A stretch of 26,555 bases of DNA from Thermacetogenium sp. UBA5472 (GTDB lineage Bacteria; Bacillota; DSM-12270; Thermacetogeniales; Thermacetogeniaceae): positions 11,239 through 37,793 of the forward strand of contig DIQC01000002.1 of NCBI GenBank assembly GCA_002426495.1, given 5' to 3'. The position numbers and the translations under genes were made by a program. Position 1 is the first letter of the stretch. Every line of letters starts with the position of its first letter. Below are positions 6,284 to 14,270 of this stretch, piece after piece. A model generated the notes under the pieces. It was not told where the DNA came from, searched no databases, and worked only from the letters and a program-made list of their open reading frames with translations.

Positions 6284-7378
6284 TTACTTCATAACCCTTT
6301 CGAGGCAGACAATGAACCGTTTATTCTGCTCTGGTGTGCCCACTGTTACCCTGATATAGTTCGGATAACCAAAGATATCTCCTGTCCTGATGATGACCCC
6401 TTCTTTTAATAAAGCTGTAAATATTTCTTTGGAATCTCTATTAATATTGACGAAAATAAAGTTTGTCTCTGAAGGCACATAATCTAAACCTAGTCTCTCA
6501 AACTCCTGATACAAATATCGTTTCCCTTCATCTACCAACTCTTTACTTTGACGAACGTGTGACTGATCCCGTAAAGCGATTACGGCCGCTTCTTGAGCAA
6601 GCAAATTAACATTAAAAGGTTCTCTCACCCGGTTGAGCAGTGCTGCAATTTCCGGACTGGCAATTGCATAGCCAATACGCAGGCCTGCCAAACCATAGGC
6701 CTTAGAAAAGGTGCGCAGTACAATGGTTCTATTGTTATCGATGAGTTCTACTGCACTGGAATAACGCGGATCACTTACATATTCATAATATGCTTCATCA
6801 ACAACAACTACTATATCAGATGGAATCATCTCTAAAAACGCTTCCATCTCTTGCTTATCTATAATAGTTCCTGTGGGATTGTTAGGGTTGCAAATAAAAA
6901 TAAGTTTTGTGCGCTCACTTACCTGTTCAGCTATTTGTTTAAGATCATAGCGGAAATCTCTTAAAGGCACAGCACAGGGTTTTGCTCCCATCAATTTGCT
7001 GACAAATATATATTCAGAAAATGTTGGCCAGCCATAGATTATCTCATCATTAGGATTAAGGAATGTCTCTCCGATCATTTTAATCAGCTCATCTGCACCA
7101 TTGCCGAAAACAAAATGATCTGCTGATAATCCAAACAAGGGAGCGATTTCTTTCTTTAATTTAAAGCAGTTGCTGTCCGGATAATTAAAAACACTGGGAG
7201 CCGCCTCTTTCAAGGATTCTATAACCGCAGGGGATGGCCCTAGCGGGTTTTCATTCGAAGCCAGCTTAATCACTCCTGTTATTCCAAATTCCCGCTCAAC
7301 TTCTTCAATCGGTTTGCCAGGAACATAAGAATCCAGTGTTAATATTTCAGGACGTCCAAAATCTTCTATTTTACTCAT
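6284..7378 (-). CDS. hisC: histidinol-phosphate aminotransferase
   Basis: A PLP enzyme of fold type I, subgroup I-beta, converting imidazole-acetol phosphate and glutamate to histidinol phosphate. The 364-aa length is normal. KLASNENPLGPSP near residue 40 is the HisC N-terminal signature. NPNNPTG (164-170), DEAYYEY (194-200) and TFSKAYGLAGLRIGYA carry the cofactor-binding residues, with Lys226 as the Schiff-base lysine and an arginine at 234. The ATG start has a perfect GAGGAGG ribosome site. No other his genes are nearby, and some stand-alone members act on aromatic keto acids, so the physiological substrate may be broader. A sigma-H-like promoter lies 26-55 bp upstream, and the DUF2197 gene follows in the same unit. 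Confidence 0.93.
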   Translation of the reverse strand: MSKIEDFGRPEILTLDSYVPGKPIEEVEREFGITGVIKLASNENPLGPSPAVIESLKEAAPSVFNYPDSNCFKLKKEIAPLFGLSADHFVFGNGADELIKMIGETFLNPNDEIIYGWPTFSEYIFVSKLMGAKPCAVPLRDFRYDLKQIAEQVSERTKLIFICNPNNPTGTIIDKQEMEAFLEMIPSDIVVVVDEAYYEYVSDPRYSSAVELIDNNRTIVLRTFSKAYGLAGLRIGYAIASPEIAALLNRVREPFNVNLLAQEAAVIALRDQSHVRQSKELVDEGKRYLYQEFERLGLDYVPSETNFIFVNINRDSKEIFTALLKEGVIIRTGDIFGYPNYIRVTVGTPEQNKRFIVCLERVMK

Positions 7379-7403
7379 CTTATTACCTCCTCGGATTATT
7401 TAG

Positions 7404-7433
7404 AATTTCGCTGATACGGCTATTATTTCCTGC
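7404..7433 (-). promoter_or_regulatory. weaker sigma-H-like promoter of hisC
   Basis: GCAGGAAAT (7425-7433) fits RnAGGAwww. After 12 bases comes AGCGAAATT (7404-7412), which differs from RnnGAATww by GAAA in place of GAAT. Confidence 0.4.
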
Positions 7434-7470
7434 TTTTCCACATTGCTTTTACGATTTTCCCATCAGTTCC

Positions 7471-8256
7471 TTAGCTTTTGCTCTCCAGAGATTTTTGATA
7501 TCTGATATCCTGATCTACTGTCAGGCGATAGACACTGCACATCTGAACAATTCTAGATGTGGTCCTTTTCCCTAAATGCTTTTCGATCTCAAAGAGATCC
7601 AAGTTAGTTGTGATCACCACAGGAAGGCGGTAATTCATGCGGTAATTTAGCAGAGAATATATTTTATTACAGGTCCAGGGTGTATAATTATGGACACCCA
7701 AATCGTCCAAAACCAAAACATCTACCTGACGTGCTTCTCTGATTAATGTGGCTTCATCCCCTTCCGCTCCTCCTTTACTATAAGTAGCTCTAAGGGTATC
7801 GAGGAAATCGGGCACAACAAGGAATAAAACCTGAACGCCCTCTTTTAACAAAAAGTTTGTGATCGCTCCTGCAATAAAAGTCTTCCCAGCCCCCACATCA
7901 CCAGTGATCAATAGGCCTGACCTGTGATGATTTTCCAAATAATCATTGACAAACTGACGAGCATCATTAAGAACCCGCGCTGCCCTTTGGCGGTGTTCTC
8001 CATGGTAATATTTCAGTTGAAAATCCTCCAAAAGATGATTCTTGATCTCCGGGCTGATATTTGCGTGTTCATAGCGCAGTTCCCGATGCACCTGTTTCAC
8101 ACAATCACAGATGCGTGCTTTTTCACCATCAATGATGACGACTCCTCGATCCTGGCAAATACTACAATGAGGTGTCTTGTTTTCTATAGGGGATCTAGGC
8201 TCCTCACCTTTTAAAGTCTTTTTTAAATTATTAAGGATTTCCGTAACCTGCTTCAT
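7471..8256 (-). CDS. DnaI/DnaC-type helicase loader ATPase
   Basis: An AAA+ ATPase that would load the replicative helicase onto DNA. Walker A GDVGAGKT (119-126), Walker B VLVLDDLG (180-187), sensor 1 TTN (216-218) and an arginine-finger segment KRTTSRI (230-236) are all present. The N-terminus has four cysteines (C31, C34, C50, C52) in the order CSIC...CDC, like the zinc-binding N-terminal domain of DnaI. Its 261 aa is somewhat shorter than the Bacillus protein. The dnaD-like gene lies 20 bp upstream on the same strand, the usual partner in primosome assembly, so this is a cellular loader rather than a transposon IstB protein; no transposase is nearby. Start ATG 8256 with AGGTCAT upstream. 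Confidence 0.9.
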   Translation of the reverse strand: MKQVTEILNNLKKTLKGEEPRSPIENKTPHCSICQDRGVVIIDGEKARICDCVKQVHRELRYEHANISPEIKNHLLEDFQLKYYHGEHRQRAARVLNDARQFVNDYLENHHRSGLLITGDVGAGKTFIAGAITNFLLKEGVQVLFLVVPDFLDTLRATYSKGGAEGDEATLIREARQVDVLVLDDLGVHNYTPWTCNKIYSLLNYRMNYRLPVVITTNLDLFEIEKHLGKRTTSRIVQMCSVYRLTVDQDIRYQKSLESKS

Positions 8257-8276
8257 TTTTATGACCTGCTCTTCGC

Positions 8277-9014
8277 TTATGTTAAATAGATATCTTTGAA
8301 CTTTTCATCATGATGCTCAACTGTTCCTGTTCTTGGCTGTTTCACGTGCTTTTTTTTGTCTTGGAATTTCTCTTCATATTCTATTATTTCTCTAGTTGTT
8401 CGTATATTCATTTTAGCCCAGGATGCCAAAATTTTATCTATATAGTTCATGTTTAATATTCCACGCAAAACCGCTCTTTTCAATGCCTCTTTAATCAAAG
8501 TATCAGTGTAGCCTTGATCATAATGCCAATTATTTATTTTATCAATTTCAATAGGTGTTAAGGCCCTCCCAAATTCCCGTTCAAATAAATTAATAGTCTT
8601 GGTCAAAGGGGTTGGACTCTGTTTGAACTGCAAGGCCAGTGACGCATGCTGCTGTTTGTTTTGCTCATCCTGCACCTTTTCCTCCGCCCAGAGGTCAGCT
8701 ACCTTTTCAAACAAGCCTCTCGTCTCTAGAACATGATCAGTATCGGTAAGCACCCCCAGGTCTCGCATTTTATCAATAGAGCATTGTATTTCACCCTCCG
8801 GAAGATGAAGAAGCTGAACAAAATCAGCCATCTCCAACTCATACCTTCCTTGCTGTTGAAAATAGAAAAAGGCTAACATTACCATGATATCTGTTGTCTT
8901 TAAACCCAACCTGTGACTGTATTTAATGAATATATTAGGTACTACAGTAAACCCTTCCGCAAAAAAATCCCTACTGAAGAGTGCAGGAATATGATATCTT
9001 CCGTTATTTTCCAT
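8277..9014 (-). CDS. dnaD: DnaD-family replication initiation protein
   Basis: A primosomal DNA-remodelling protein. The N-terminal part (about residues 5-105) is the winged-helix DnaD N-domain (FTVVPNIFIKYSHRLGLKTTDIMVMLAFFYF). The C-terminal part (about 140-215) is the DnaB_2/DnaD C-domain with FEREFGRALTPIEIDKINNW, the conserved central block, and YIDKILASWAKMNI at its end. The tail is lysine rich. ATG 9014 is chosen because AAGG lies nine bases upstream, while ATG 9023 touches that site. It is followed 20 bp later by the helicase loader, so the pair forms an operon. The promoter is not evident; TTGACT at about 9056 lacks a convincing -10. Confidence 0.9.
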   Translation of the reverse strand: MENNGRYHIPALFSRDFFAEGFTVVPNIFIKYSHRLGLKTTDIMVMLAFFYFQQQGRYELEMADFVQLLHLPEGEIQCSIDKMRDLGVLTDTDHVLETRGLFEKVADLWAEEKVQDEQNKQQHASLALQFKQSPTPLTKTINLFEREFGRALTPIEIDKINNWHYDQGYTDTLIKEALKRAVLRGILNMNYIDKILASWAKMNIRTTREIIEYEEKFQDKKKHVKQPRTGTVEHHDEKFKDIYLT

Positions 9015-9160
9015 CCATACCATCCTTCTAAAAAAATGTTAATACTAATTAGTTAGTCAAGTGACCTGTAAAAACCTGCTCCATTCGCATTAAAAAAGAT
9101 TATAAATAATGCAGATGGAGAAAATAAAAAGAGTGAAGTTGGTGAAAGGAGTAAAACCTG

Positions 9161-9988
9161 ATGACAAATAATAACAATACCAAAGAGTTTCTAACAAAAC
9201 TGCTCGAAGCATGGGATAATAATTCTGTTTCTAATATATTTATGCAATCAAGGTTTCACAGCTTTGTAAATGATTCACCCCAGGAGACATTGGATACGCT
9301 TTTTTTTGATGTTTATATACAGCACCCTCTATTGTCCAATTTCACTCAACTGCACTCATTTATAACACCTCGATCAAGCAGCATCTATCAGGGAATAACT
9401 GATTACCTCCCTCATATAAAAGTAATAAAGAACGATACTACTAATAATACTAGATTCTTGATCAGCCGTGAAGTGCGTTTTCTCTGTAGAGAGGTAATAA
9501 TAAGTGCACTGAATGATGTAAAAACCCAGCCCAACACCCGATTTCAGCTGTTTAAAACTTTGCAGTCACTACACCTTAACCCGGAAAATTATGCTTTTGA
9601 TAATCAGATTAATCCACAAGAGATAATCGATCTGATCCCTTGTTACTTGGAAGGAGCAGACCTGCTGGCGGAATTGCCCTATTTTTCAGGTATCCATTTT
9701 ACTGCATCTGAACTGACCCCACTCTGGGAGTCCCTTGAGCAGTATCACTTTAAACCTGATGATGAGATTAAAATAGATAGTTTTTTTGACCTGTCAAAAA
9801 AAGCGCAGGTATTGAAGACCCTGGAGAATTTCATCCACAGATATCCCGATTCCCCCTCAATAAAAAAAGCATATGCAGTTTACATTTCTTTGGGTGAGAT
9901 AATCCCCTGGTCAAAGCATCCCTTTATCAGACGCCTGTTAGGTGTAAGTTATCAGGAAGCTATAACACTGATGGCTCTACAAAAATAA
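9161..9988 (+). CDS. orphan protein of unknown function (275 aa)
   Basis: I do not recognise this protein. It is soluble and mostly helical by composition, with an asparagine-rich start (MTNNNNTKEF), many F, L, H and Q residues, and no cysteine cluster, signal peptide, membrane helix or nucleotide-binding motif. The segment FLISREVRFLCREVIISAL and the C-terminal part (VLKTLENFIHRYPDSPSIKKAYAVY), which resembles a helical repeat, are its most regular parts. The start is clear, with GAAAGGAG upstream of the ATG. It is the only large gene on the plus strand, set between the minus-strand dnaD and aminotransferase genes. It is AT-rich compared with the acs genes, so acquisition from elsewhere is possible. 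Confidence 0.7.
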   Translation: MTNNNNTKEFLTKLLEAWDNNSVSNIFMQSRFHSFVNDSPQETLDTLFFDVYIQHPLLSNFTQLHSFITPRSSSIYQGITDYLPHIKVIKNDTTNNTRFLISREVRFLCREVIISALNDVKTQPNTRFQLFKTLQSLHLNPENYAFDNQINPQEIIDLIPCYLEGADLLAELPYFSGIHFTASELTPLWESLEQYHFKPDDEIKIDSFFDLSKKAQVLKTLENFIHRYPDSPSIKKAYAVYISLGEIIPWSKHPFIRRLLGVSYQEAITLMALQK

Positions 9989-10013
9989 ATGGAGAGTAAA
10001 GAAAGTACTCTCC
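9981..10013 (-). terminator. terminator of the aminotransferase gene
   Basis: A perfect 8-bp stem GGAGAGTA/TACTCTCC with a 7-base loop, followed on the minus strand by ATTTATTTTT. It lies between two convergent genes; on the plus strand the T tract is poor, so it mainly serves the minus strand. Confidence 0.75.
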
Positions 10014-10045
10014 AAGTTAATTTATTAAATAGCTGAAATGGTTGT

Positions 10046-11242
10046 TTATAGTATGGCTGTATTTGCTGTTTGTCGGTAGCGGCGCAAAAATCGCTCCAGC
10101 CTTTCCAGGGCTTCTTCTATCTTATCCTGGGAAACGGCATAACAACACCGGATATGTCCCTCTCCACTGGGTCCGAAGGCATTGCCTGGAACTACGGCCA
10201 CCTTTTCTTCATAAAGAAGTTTCTCGCAGAATTCTTCTGAGGTCATTCCTGTGTTTGTTATGCTGGGGAAAACATAGAATGCACCCTCAGGCTCGAAACA
10301 GGACAAACCCAATTCTCTCAGGCCCTTGACTATAAAGCGCCGTCGCTTATCATAATCTGCAACCATTTCCTCAACAAAGTCAGCGCAGTACCGCAGGGCA
10401 GACACACCGGCAAATTGGCTCATTGTCGGTGCACACAACATGGTATACTGGTGAATCTTCAACATGGCTTTAATAATTTCATCTGGCCCCGCAGCAAAAC
10501 CCAATCGCCAACCGGTCATAGCAAATGCTTTAGAGAAACCATTGAGCAGTATTGTTCTCTCTTGCATATCAGGGAGAGAAGCAAAGCTAACATGCTTTTT
10601 TCCATAGGTCAGTTCTGCGTAAACCTCATCTGAAATAACCATAATATCGTAAAGTTTGGCAACTTGTGCGATCTCTTCCAGATCAGATCTATCCATGATC
10701 GCCCCAGTTGGGTTGTTGGGATATGAAAGGAGAAGTGCTTTTGTTCTTTCATTGATCCTAGCGATAATGTCCTTTTTCTGCAGCTTGAAACCATCTTCTG
10801 CTCTGGCAGGAACTAAAACAGGGACTCCGCCTGCTAAAGACACATTGGGTGCGTATGAGACATAACAGGGCTCTCCGATCAGCACCTCATCCCCGGGGTT
10901 GATAATCGCACGCATGGCTAAATCTAGTGCTTCGCTTACCCCTACAGTGACTAAAATGTGATCTTGATTATATCTGATCCCAAATCTATTATATAAATAA
11001 TGGGAAATTTCCTCACGCAATTCTGGTGCTCCGGAGTTGGATGTATACTTGGTTCTGCCATCAGACATGGCCTTCATACAGGCCTCACGAATTGGTTGTG
11101 GTGTGATATAATCGGGTTCTCCTACCCCTAAGGAGATGATCCCTTCTGTTTTTTCGATCAGGTCAAAAAATTTACGAATTCCAGATTGCGGCATTTTCTG
11201 AACAACTTCCGCAACAAGGCTTCCTCTTTCTTTGTTTTTCAT
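10046..11242 (-). CDS. class I/II aminotransferase, probably alanine-forming
   Basis: A 398-aa PLP-dependent transaminase of the aspartate/alanine type (subgroup I-alpha/gamma). SLGVGEPDYITP near residue 38, NNPTG (176-180), SDEVYAELTY (204-213) and GFSKAFAMTGWRLGF, with Schiff-base Lys238 and a downstream arginine at 246, are all in place. A C-terminal arginine for the substrate carboxylate is expected in GHIRCCYA. The ATG at 11242 has GGGGG six bases upstream. An upstream extension to 11290 would be translated through the T-box terminator and is rejected. Homologues are annotated only as aminotransferase; here the T-box leader has an alanine specifier, which suggests pyruvate to alanine. 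That substrate is an inference. Confidence 0.92.
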   Translation of the reverse strand: MKNKERGSLVAEVVQKMPQSGIRKFFDLIEKTEGIISLGVGEPDYITPQPIREACMKAMSDGRTKYTSNSGAPELREEISHYLYNRFGIRYNQDHILVTVGVSEALDLAMRAIINPGDEVLIGEPCYVSYAPNVSLAGGVPVLVPARAEDGFKLQKKDIIARINERTKALLLSYPNNPTGAIMDRSDLEEIAQVAKLYDIMVISDEVYAELTYGKKHVSFASLPDMQERTILLNGFSKAFAMTGWRLGFAAGPDEIIKAMLKIHQYTMLCAPTMSQFAGVSALRYCADFVEEMVADYDKRRRFIVKGLRELGLSCFEPEGAFYVFPSITNTGMTSEEFCEKLLYEEKVAVVPGNAFGPSGEGHIRCCYAVSQDKIEEALERLERFLRRYRQTANTAIL

Positions 11243-11514
11243 TTCGCTCCCCCTTTCCAACAATATAAAAACCCCGTTCCTTGACATCAAGGGACGGGGT
11301 TATTTCCGCGGTACCACCCTAGTTGGCTCCACAAAGGGCCCAACTCATATTATGATAACGGATAAATCCGGCCTCACTTACTTATTTTAATATTTTCGGT
11401 GGGCACCTCCGGGGTGGCTTTCAGTGTCCTATTATACCGATCTTACACCTATCACCGGTTCGCTTAATAATTAGGAAACACCTACTCTTCCCCTTCAACG
11501 GTTTATATTGAATT
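11243..11514 (-). promoter_or_regulatory. T-box leader, alanine specifier (GCC)
   Basis: The T-box core AGGGTGGTACCGCG (11307-11320) is followed by a terminator that its antiterminator form would prevent. Upstream is Stem I. GGGG (5' side) pairs with CCCC (3' side) to flank a specifier loop with AGTA on one side and TGAAAGCCA on the other. In known T-boxes the codon follows GAAA and precedes A, which here gives GCC, alanine. The bases TGGU in the core would pair with ACCA, so the tRNA must end in discriminator A, as tRNA-Ala does. Uncharged tRNA would let transcription continue into the aminotransferase gene. Confidence 0.92.
11264..11303 (-). terminator. T-box intrinsic terminator
   Basis: AACCCCGTCCCTTGA pairs with TCAAGGAACGGGGTT (one mismatch in the middle), followed by TTTTTAT. 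This is the off state of the T-box and shares its 5' arm region with the antiterminator. Confidence 0.9.
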
Positions 11515-11520
11515 ATATTA

Positions 11521-11549
11521 ATTTTAGCAGAGTGTGGTATCGGTGTCAA
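11521..11549 (-). promoter_or_regulatory. sigma-A promoter of the T-box aminotransferase
   Basis: TTGACA (11544-11549), exactly 17 bases, TAAAAT (11521-11526). The boxes lie within the last codons of the upstream gene, so the aminotransferase is a unit of its own. Confidence 0.85.
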
Positions 11550-12135
11550 GCCGCCTTTTTATTTCTCTTATGATTTCCCGTGAGCAGGGAAGATCACGGC
11601 TGATGGGAATAAGTTTGATCCCCGCCTGACGACAGATATATTCCTTGCGCACAGGATCTGCGACTGGTGACGAACAATCATCAACTGCTACTTTAAGGGA
11701 TGGTATGTAATAGCTGAAATAATGTCCCTGATGCCTATGGTTCTTGATGATCTCAAACTGAGGGAAAAGGTAATTGATCGCCTTTTGTAAAGGATCCAAA
11801 GGAGGTGCAGCCTGACTCACACTAAATTCATCGGCAGTCTTACTCTCCCTCTGATTTAATCTTTCAAGGATATTATTAATATCTTTCGCACTGTCTTCAA
11901 AGTCATAATCAGGCATTCTCTGAAGAATGAGTTCTTGCATGGCATCTTGGATATAATCTTCATTAGGACCAATCAATTCTGCTAATAGATCTGAAAGTTC
12001 TTCAGCGATTAAAGAACCCTTTTCCAGATAAACACTTTTCTCCTGTTCTTCGCACATATCTAAAGATAATATGATTTCAATAAGCAGATCAACCTTTTCC
12101 AGAATCTTCTTCTCCATCATCTGCCTTTTATTCAA
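11524..12135 (-). CDS. unknown protein with a possible degenerate PD-(D/E)XK-like C-terminal domain
   Basis: No family recognised with certainty. The N-terminal half (about residues 1-110) is acidic and helical. The C-terminal third reads PLQKAINYLFPQFEIIKNH, then YYIPSLKVAVDD, then RKEYICRQAGIKLIPI. This order (query strand, then I-x-V-x-D-D, then R..Y....G..L..I) recalls the Vsr/DUF559 group of restriction-like folds, but the expected catalytic acid/lysine set is not complete, so any nuclease activity is doubtful. Several starts are possible. TTG 12135 is preferred because GGGGG lies eight bases upstream; ATG 12174 has no ribosome site. It is followed by the promoter of the T-box gene, and preceded by the terminator of the acs-met block. 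Confidence 0.6.
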   Translation of the reverse strand: MNKRQMMEKKILEKVDLLIEIILSLDMCEEQEKSVYLEKGSLIAEELSDLLAELIGPNEDYIQDAMQELILQRMPDYDFEDSAKDINNILERLNQRESKTADEFSVSQAAPPLDPLQKAINYLFPQFEIIKNHRHQGHYFSYYIPSLKVAVDDCSSPVADPVRKEYICRQAGIKLIPISRDLPCSREIIREIKRRLDTDTTLC

Positions 12136-12202
12136 TATTATGACCCCCATTATAATAATGTCTCTCATAATCATTATTCTTCAGCAGTTGTAATTATTCA
12201 TA

Positions 12203-12236
12203 TAAAAAAACCCCCGGATTGTTCCGGAGGTTTTTT
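12203..12236 (-). terminator. terminator ending the acs-metFV-hdr block
   Basis: ACCTCCGGA pairs with TCCGGGGGT around a 4-base loop and is followed by seven T on the minus strand (six T on the plus strand). It lies 22 bp after the last gene of the block. Confidence 0.93.
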
Positions 12237-12257
12237 GCTCTTTGCTTGATTTTGATC

Positions 12258-13304
12258 TTAGCCACACAAGAAACGATAGGCTTCTCCTGCAGCTGTTTTA
12301 GCATGGCCAACAGTTTGGGGTATATCCTTTGGCCCCTGGCAAACTCCGGCAATAAAAACTCCTTGTTTGCTTGTTTGGGCACTGTTACCGTTACCTGCCA
12401 TAAAGCCATAATCATCCAGGTCAATACCCAACTGCTCGGCAATATCTTGGCTTCCCTTTGTTGGGGTAATCGCCACTGATAAAACAATCAGATCATATTT
12501 CTCTTCAATCTGCTTACCATCATAAGAATTAGCATACCGCACTGTTAGACGGTCATACGGAAAACCATAAATTTTACTAGGTATACCTCTGATTAACTTA
12601 ACCTGATCAGTTCCCTCTAAGGTTTCCTTAAATGCACTGAATCCTTTGCCAAAACTCTGAAAATCCATGTAGAAAATATCAATCTCAGCATCAGGCAAAT
12701 CTTGTCTGATTAGTTTGGCTAACTTACCAGCATACATACAGCATACCCTTGAACAGTAACCGTTGCCGATAGAAAGATCACGACTGCCTACACACTGGAT
12801 AAAACCAATCTTTTTAATGTCATCACCATATGCTGCCTGGATGCTTCCTTTATCTTTAATTGCTTCTTCTAATTCCAGTGCCGTGATAACATTAGATTCC
12901 TGCACGTAAGAAAATTCATTTCTTCTGCTGAGATCATAAGGATCAAATCCTGTTGCCACAATTACTGCATCAGTTTCGAATTTAGTTTTTTTGCCACCCA
13001 TGACAACGTCAGCTCTGAATAATCGTTGTCCTTTTTTCTCGATTTCTTTTATTGATCTTATATCACAATCAGTGTACACCTGAATATTGGGTTCCTGTAT
13101 CACCTGATCTTTCTGCTGAAGAACCAGACAGGCGGCACAACGGTTGCATTCATCAGTTGCTTTGCAGCAGTAGGTAGCGCCTCTGCCGCCGATTTCAGAA
13201 TCTTTTTCGACGAGGATAACATCAGTTCCACGCTCTGCCATTTCTAGAGCACTGGTCATCCCTGCGGCTCCGCCACCTATTACTAGTACTTTTTTCCTTT
13301 TCAA
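12258..13304 (-). CDS. short HdrA/QmoA-like FAD and iron-sulfur protein
   Basis: A 348-aa flavoprotein of the heterodisulfide reductase subunit A family. The Rossmann motif VIGGGAAGMTSALEMAERG (8-26) binds FAD. It is followed by a five-cysteine patch CCKATDECNRCAAC (46-59) and by QCVGSRD...YCSRVCC, whose cysteines 171, 184, 188 and 189 match the unusual cluster site of HdrA (C-x12-C-x3-C-C). The C-terminus (KQGVFIAGVCQGPKDIPQTV) is the second FAD region. It lacks the N-terminal extension and the ferredoxin inserts of full HdrA, so it is nearer in size to QmoA. TTG start with GAGGGG six bases upstream. Last gene of the block, 27 bp after metF. Likely a partner of the fusion at 14925 in passing electrons to MetFV. 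Confidence 0.88.
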   Translation of the reverse strand: MKRKKVLVIGGGAAGMTSALEMAERGTDVILVEKDSEIGGRGATYCCKATDECNRCAACLVLQQKDQVIQEPNIQVYTDCDIRSIKEIEKKGQRLFRADVVMGGKKTKFETDAVIVATGFDPYDLSRRNEFSYVQESNVITALELEEAIKDKGSIQAAYGDDIKKIGFIQCVGSRDLSIGNGYCSRVCCMYAGKLAKLIRQDLPDAEIDIFYMDFQSFGKGFSAFKETLEGTDQVKLIRGIPSKIYGFPYDRLTVRYANSYDGKQIEEKYDLIVLSVAITPTKGSQDIAEQLGIDLDDYGFMAGNGNSAQTSKQGVFIAGVCQGPKDIPQTVGHAKTAAGEAYRFLCG

Positions 13305-13331
13305 ATTGCACCCCTCCCATTGCCCGCACTG

Positions 13332-14270
13332 TTAAAATGTCGGCCTGGGCAGAAGACCGGCTTTTTCGACTACTGATGGTACAATAGACTCCCAAGCTAC
13401 TGCCATCACGTGAACCCCTGCTACACCTTTCATTTCCTGGCAATGATTGATATATTCAACGGATAGCTGTACAGCCTCAGCTTTTGCATCCTCTGCTTTT
13501 TCCAGGCGCTGGCAGAACTCTTCAGATACGATCATGCCTGGTACTCCGTGTTGCATATAGCGTGCCATCTTCGGCGATTTGACAGGCATGATTCCGGCAG
13601 TGATATAGGCACGGTCATGTAGCCCGCGTTCAACGCACAGTTCCATGAAGCGCTCAAACCTCTCCATATCCAGGATACACTGTGTCTGTACGAAGTCAGC
13701 ACCGGCATTGACCTTCTTTTCCAGGCGGATAGGACGGAATTCAAAGGGATCACCAAATGGGTTCTCGGCACAGCCGATGAAGAACTTGGGAGCTACTTTA
13801 CACTCTGCACCACACTCAAAACATCCGTCATCACGTAATCTCTTGAGCATGTAAATTAACTGTACAGAGTCTAAATCAAATACTCCCTTACATCCAGGAT
13901 GGTTACCAAATGCCTGGTGGTCTCCTGTCAAGCAGAGAACGTTACGTATCCCATGAGCATATGCCCCTAAGAAATCACTCTGCATAGCCAAACGGTTGCG
14001 GTCGCGGCAAACCATCTGTAAGTTTGGTTCCATTCCCAATTGGAGTAAACGCAGTGATGCTGCCCAACTGGAAAGCCGAACAACGGCGGTCTGGTTGTCA
14101 GTAAAGTTAACAGAGTCAACCTTCCCACGCATTTCTTCAGCATGTTTGTCAATATTATCAAAACTTGAATATGTAACTGGGCCAATTTCCCCGGTACAGC
14201 AAAACTGACCCGAAGCAAGTACCTTTTCTAGGTTGCTTCCAACTTTGATTTCAGTTTTTCTATTGTTCAA
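13332..14270 (-). CDS. metF: methylenetetrahydrofolate reductase large subunit
   Basis: Reduces 5,10-methylene-THF to 5-methyl-THF, the last step of the methyl branch. The 312-aa TIM-barrel shows the family blocks CTGEIGPV (N-terminus), NFTDNQTAVVRLS (near residue 55), NVLCLTGDHQ (near 110) and GADFVQTQCILDMERFERF (near 190). No NAD(P)H-binding domain is attached, as expected for the MetVF type, which uses MetV and other electron proteins. Start is TTG 14270 with AGGAGG nine bases before, inside the end of metV (11-base overlap), so translation is coupled. The gene sits between metV and a short HdrA-like protein. Function is secure; the electron donor is not. Confidence 0.95.
   Translation of the reverse strand: MNNRKTEIKVGSNLEKVLASGQFCCTGEIGPVTYSSFDNIDKHAEEMRGKVDSVNFTDNQTAVVRLSSWAASLRLLQLGMEPNLQMVCRDRNRLAMQSDFLGAYAHGIRNVLCLTGDHQAFGNHPGCKGVFDLDSVQLIYMLKRLRDDGCFECGAECKVAPKFFIGCAENPFGDPFEFRPIRLEKKVNAGADFVQTQCILDMERFERFMELCVERGLHDRAYITAGIMPVKSPKMARYMQHGVPGMIVSEEFCQRLEKAEDAKAEAVQLSVEYINHCQEMKGVAGVHVMAVAWESIVPSVVEKAGLLPRPTF

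Noticed and set aside
7471..8256. IstB-type transposition helper
   Set aside because: No IstA or terminal repeats nearby, and it sits directly behind dnaD and has a DnaI-like cysteine N-terminus.
11243..11290. N-terminal extension of the aminotransferase
   Set aside because: It would be translated through the T-box terminator; ATG 11242 has the ribosome site.
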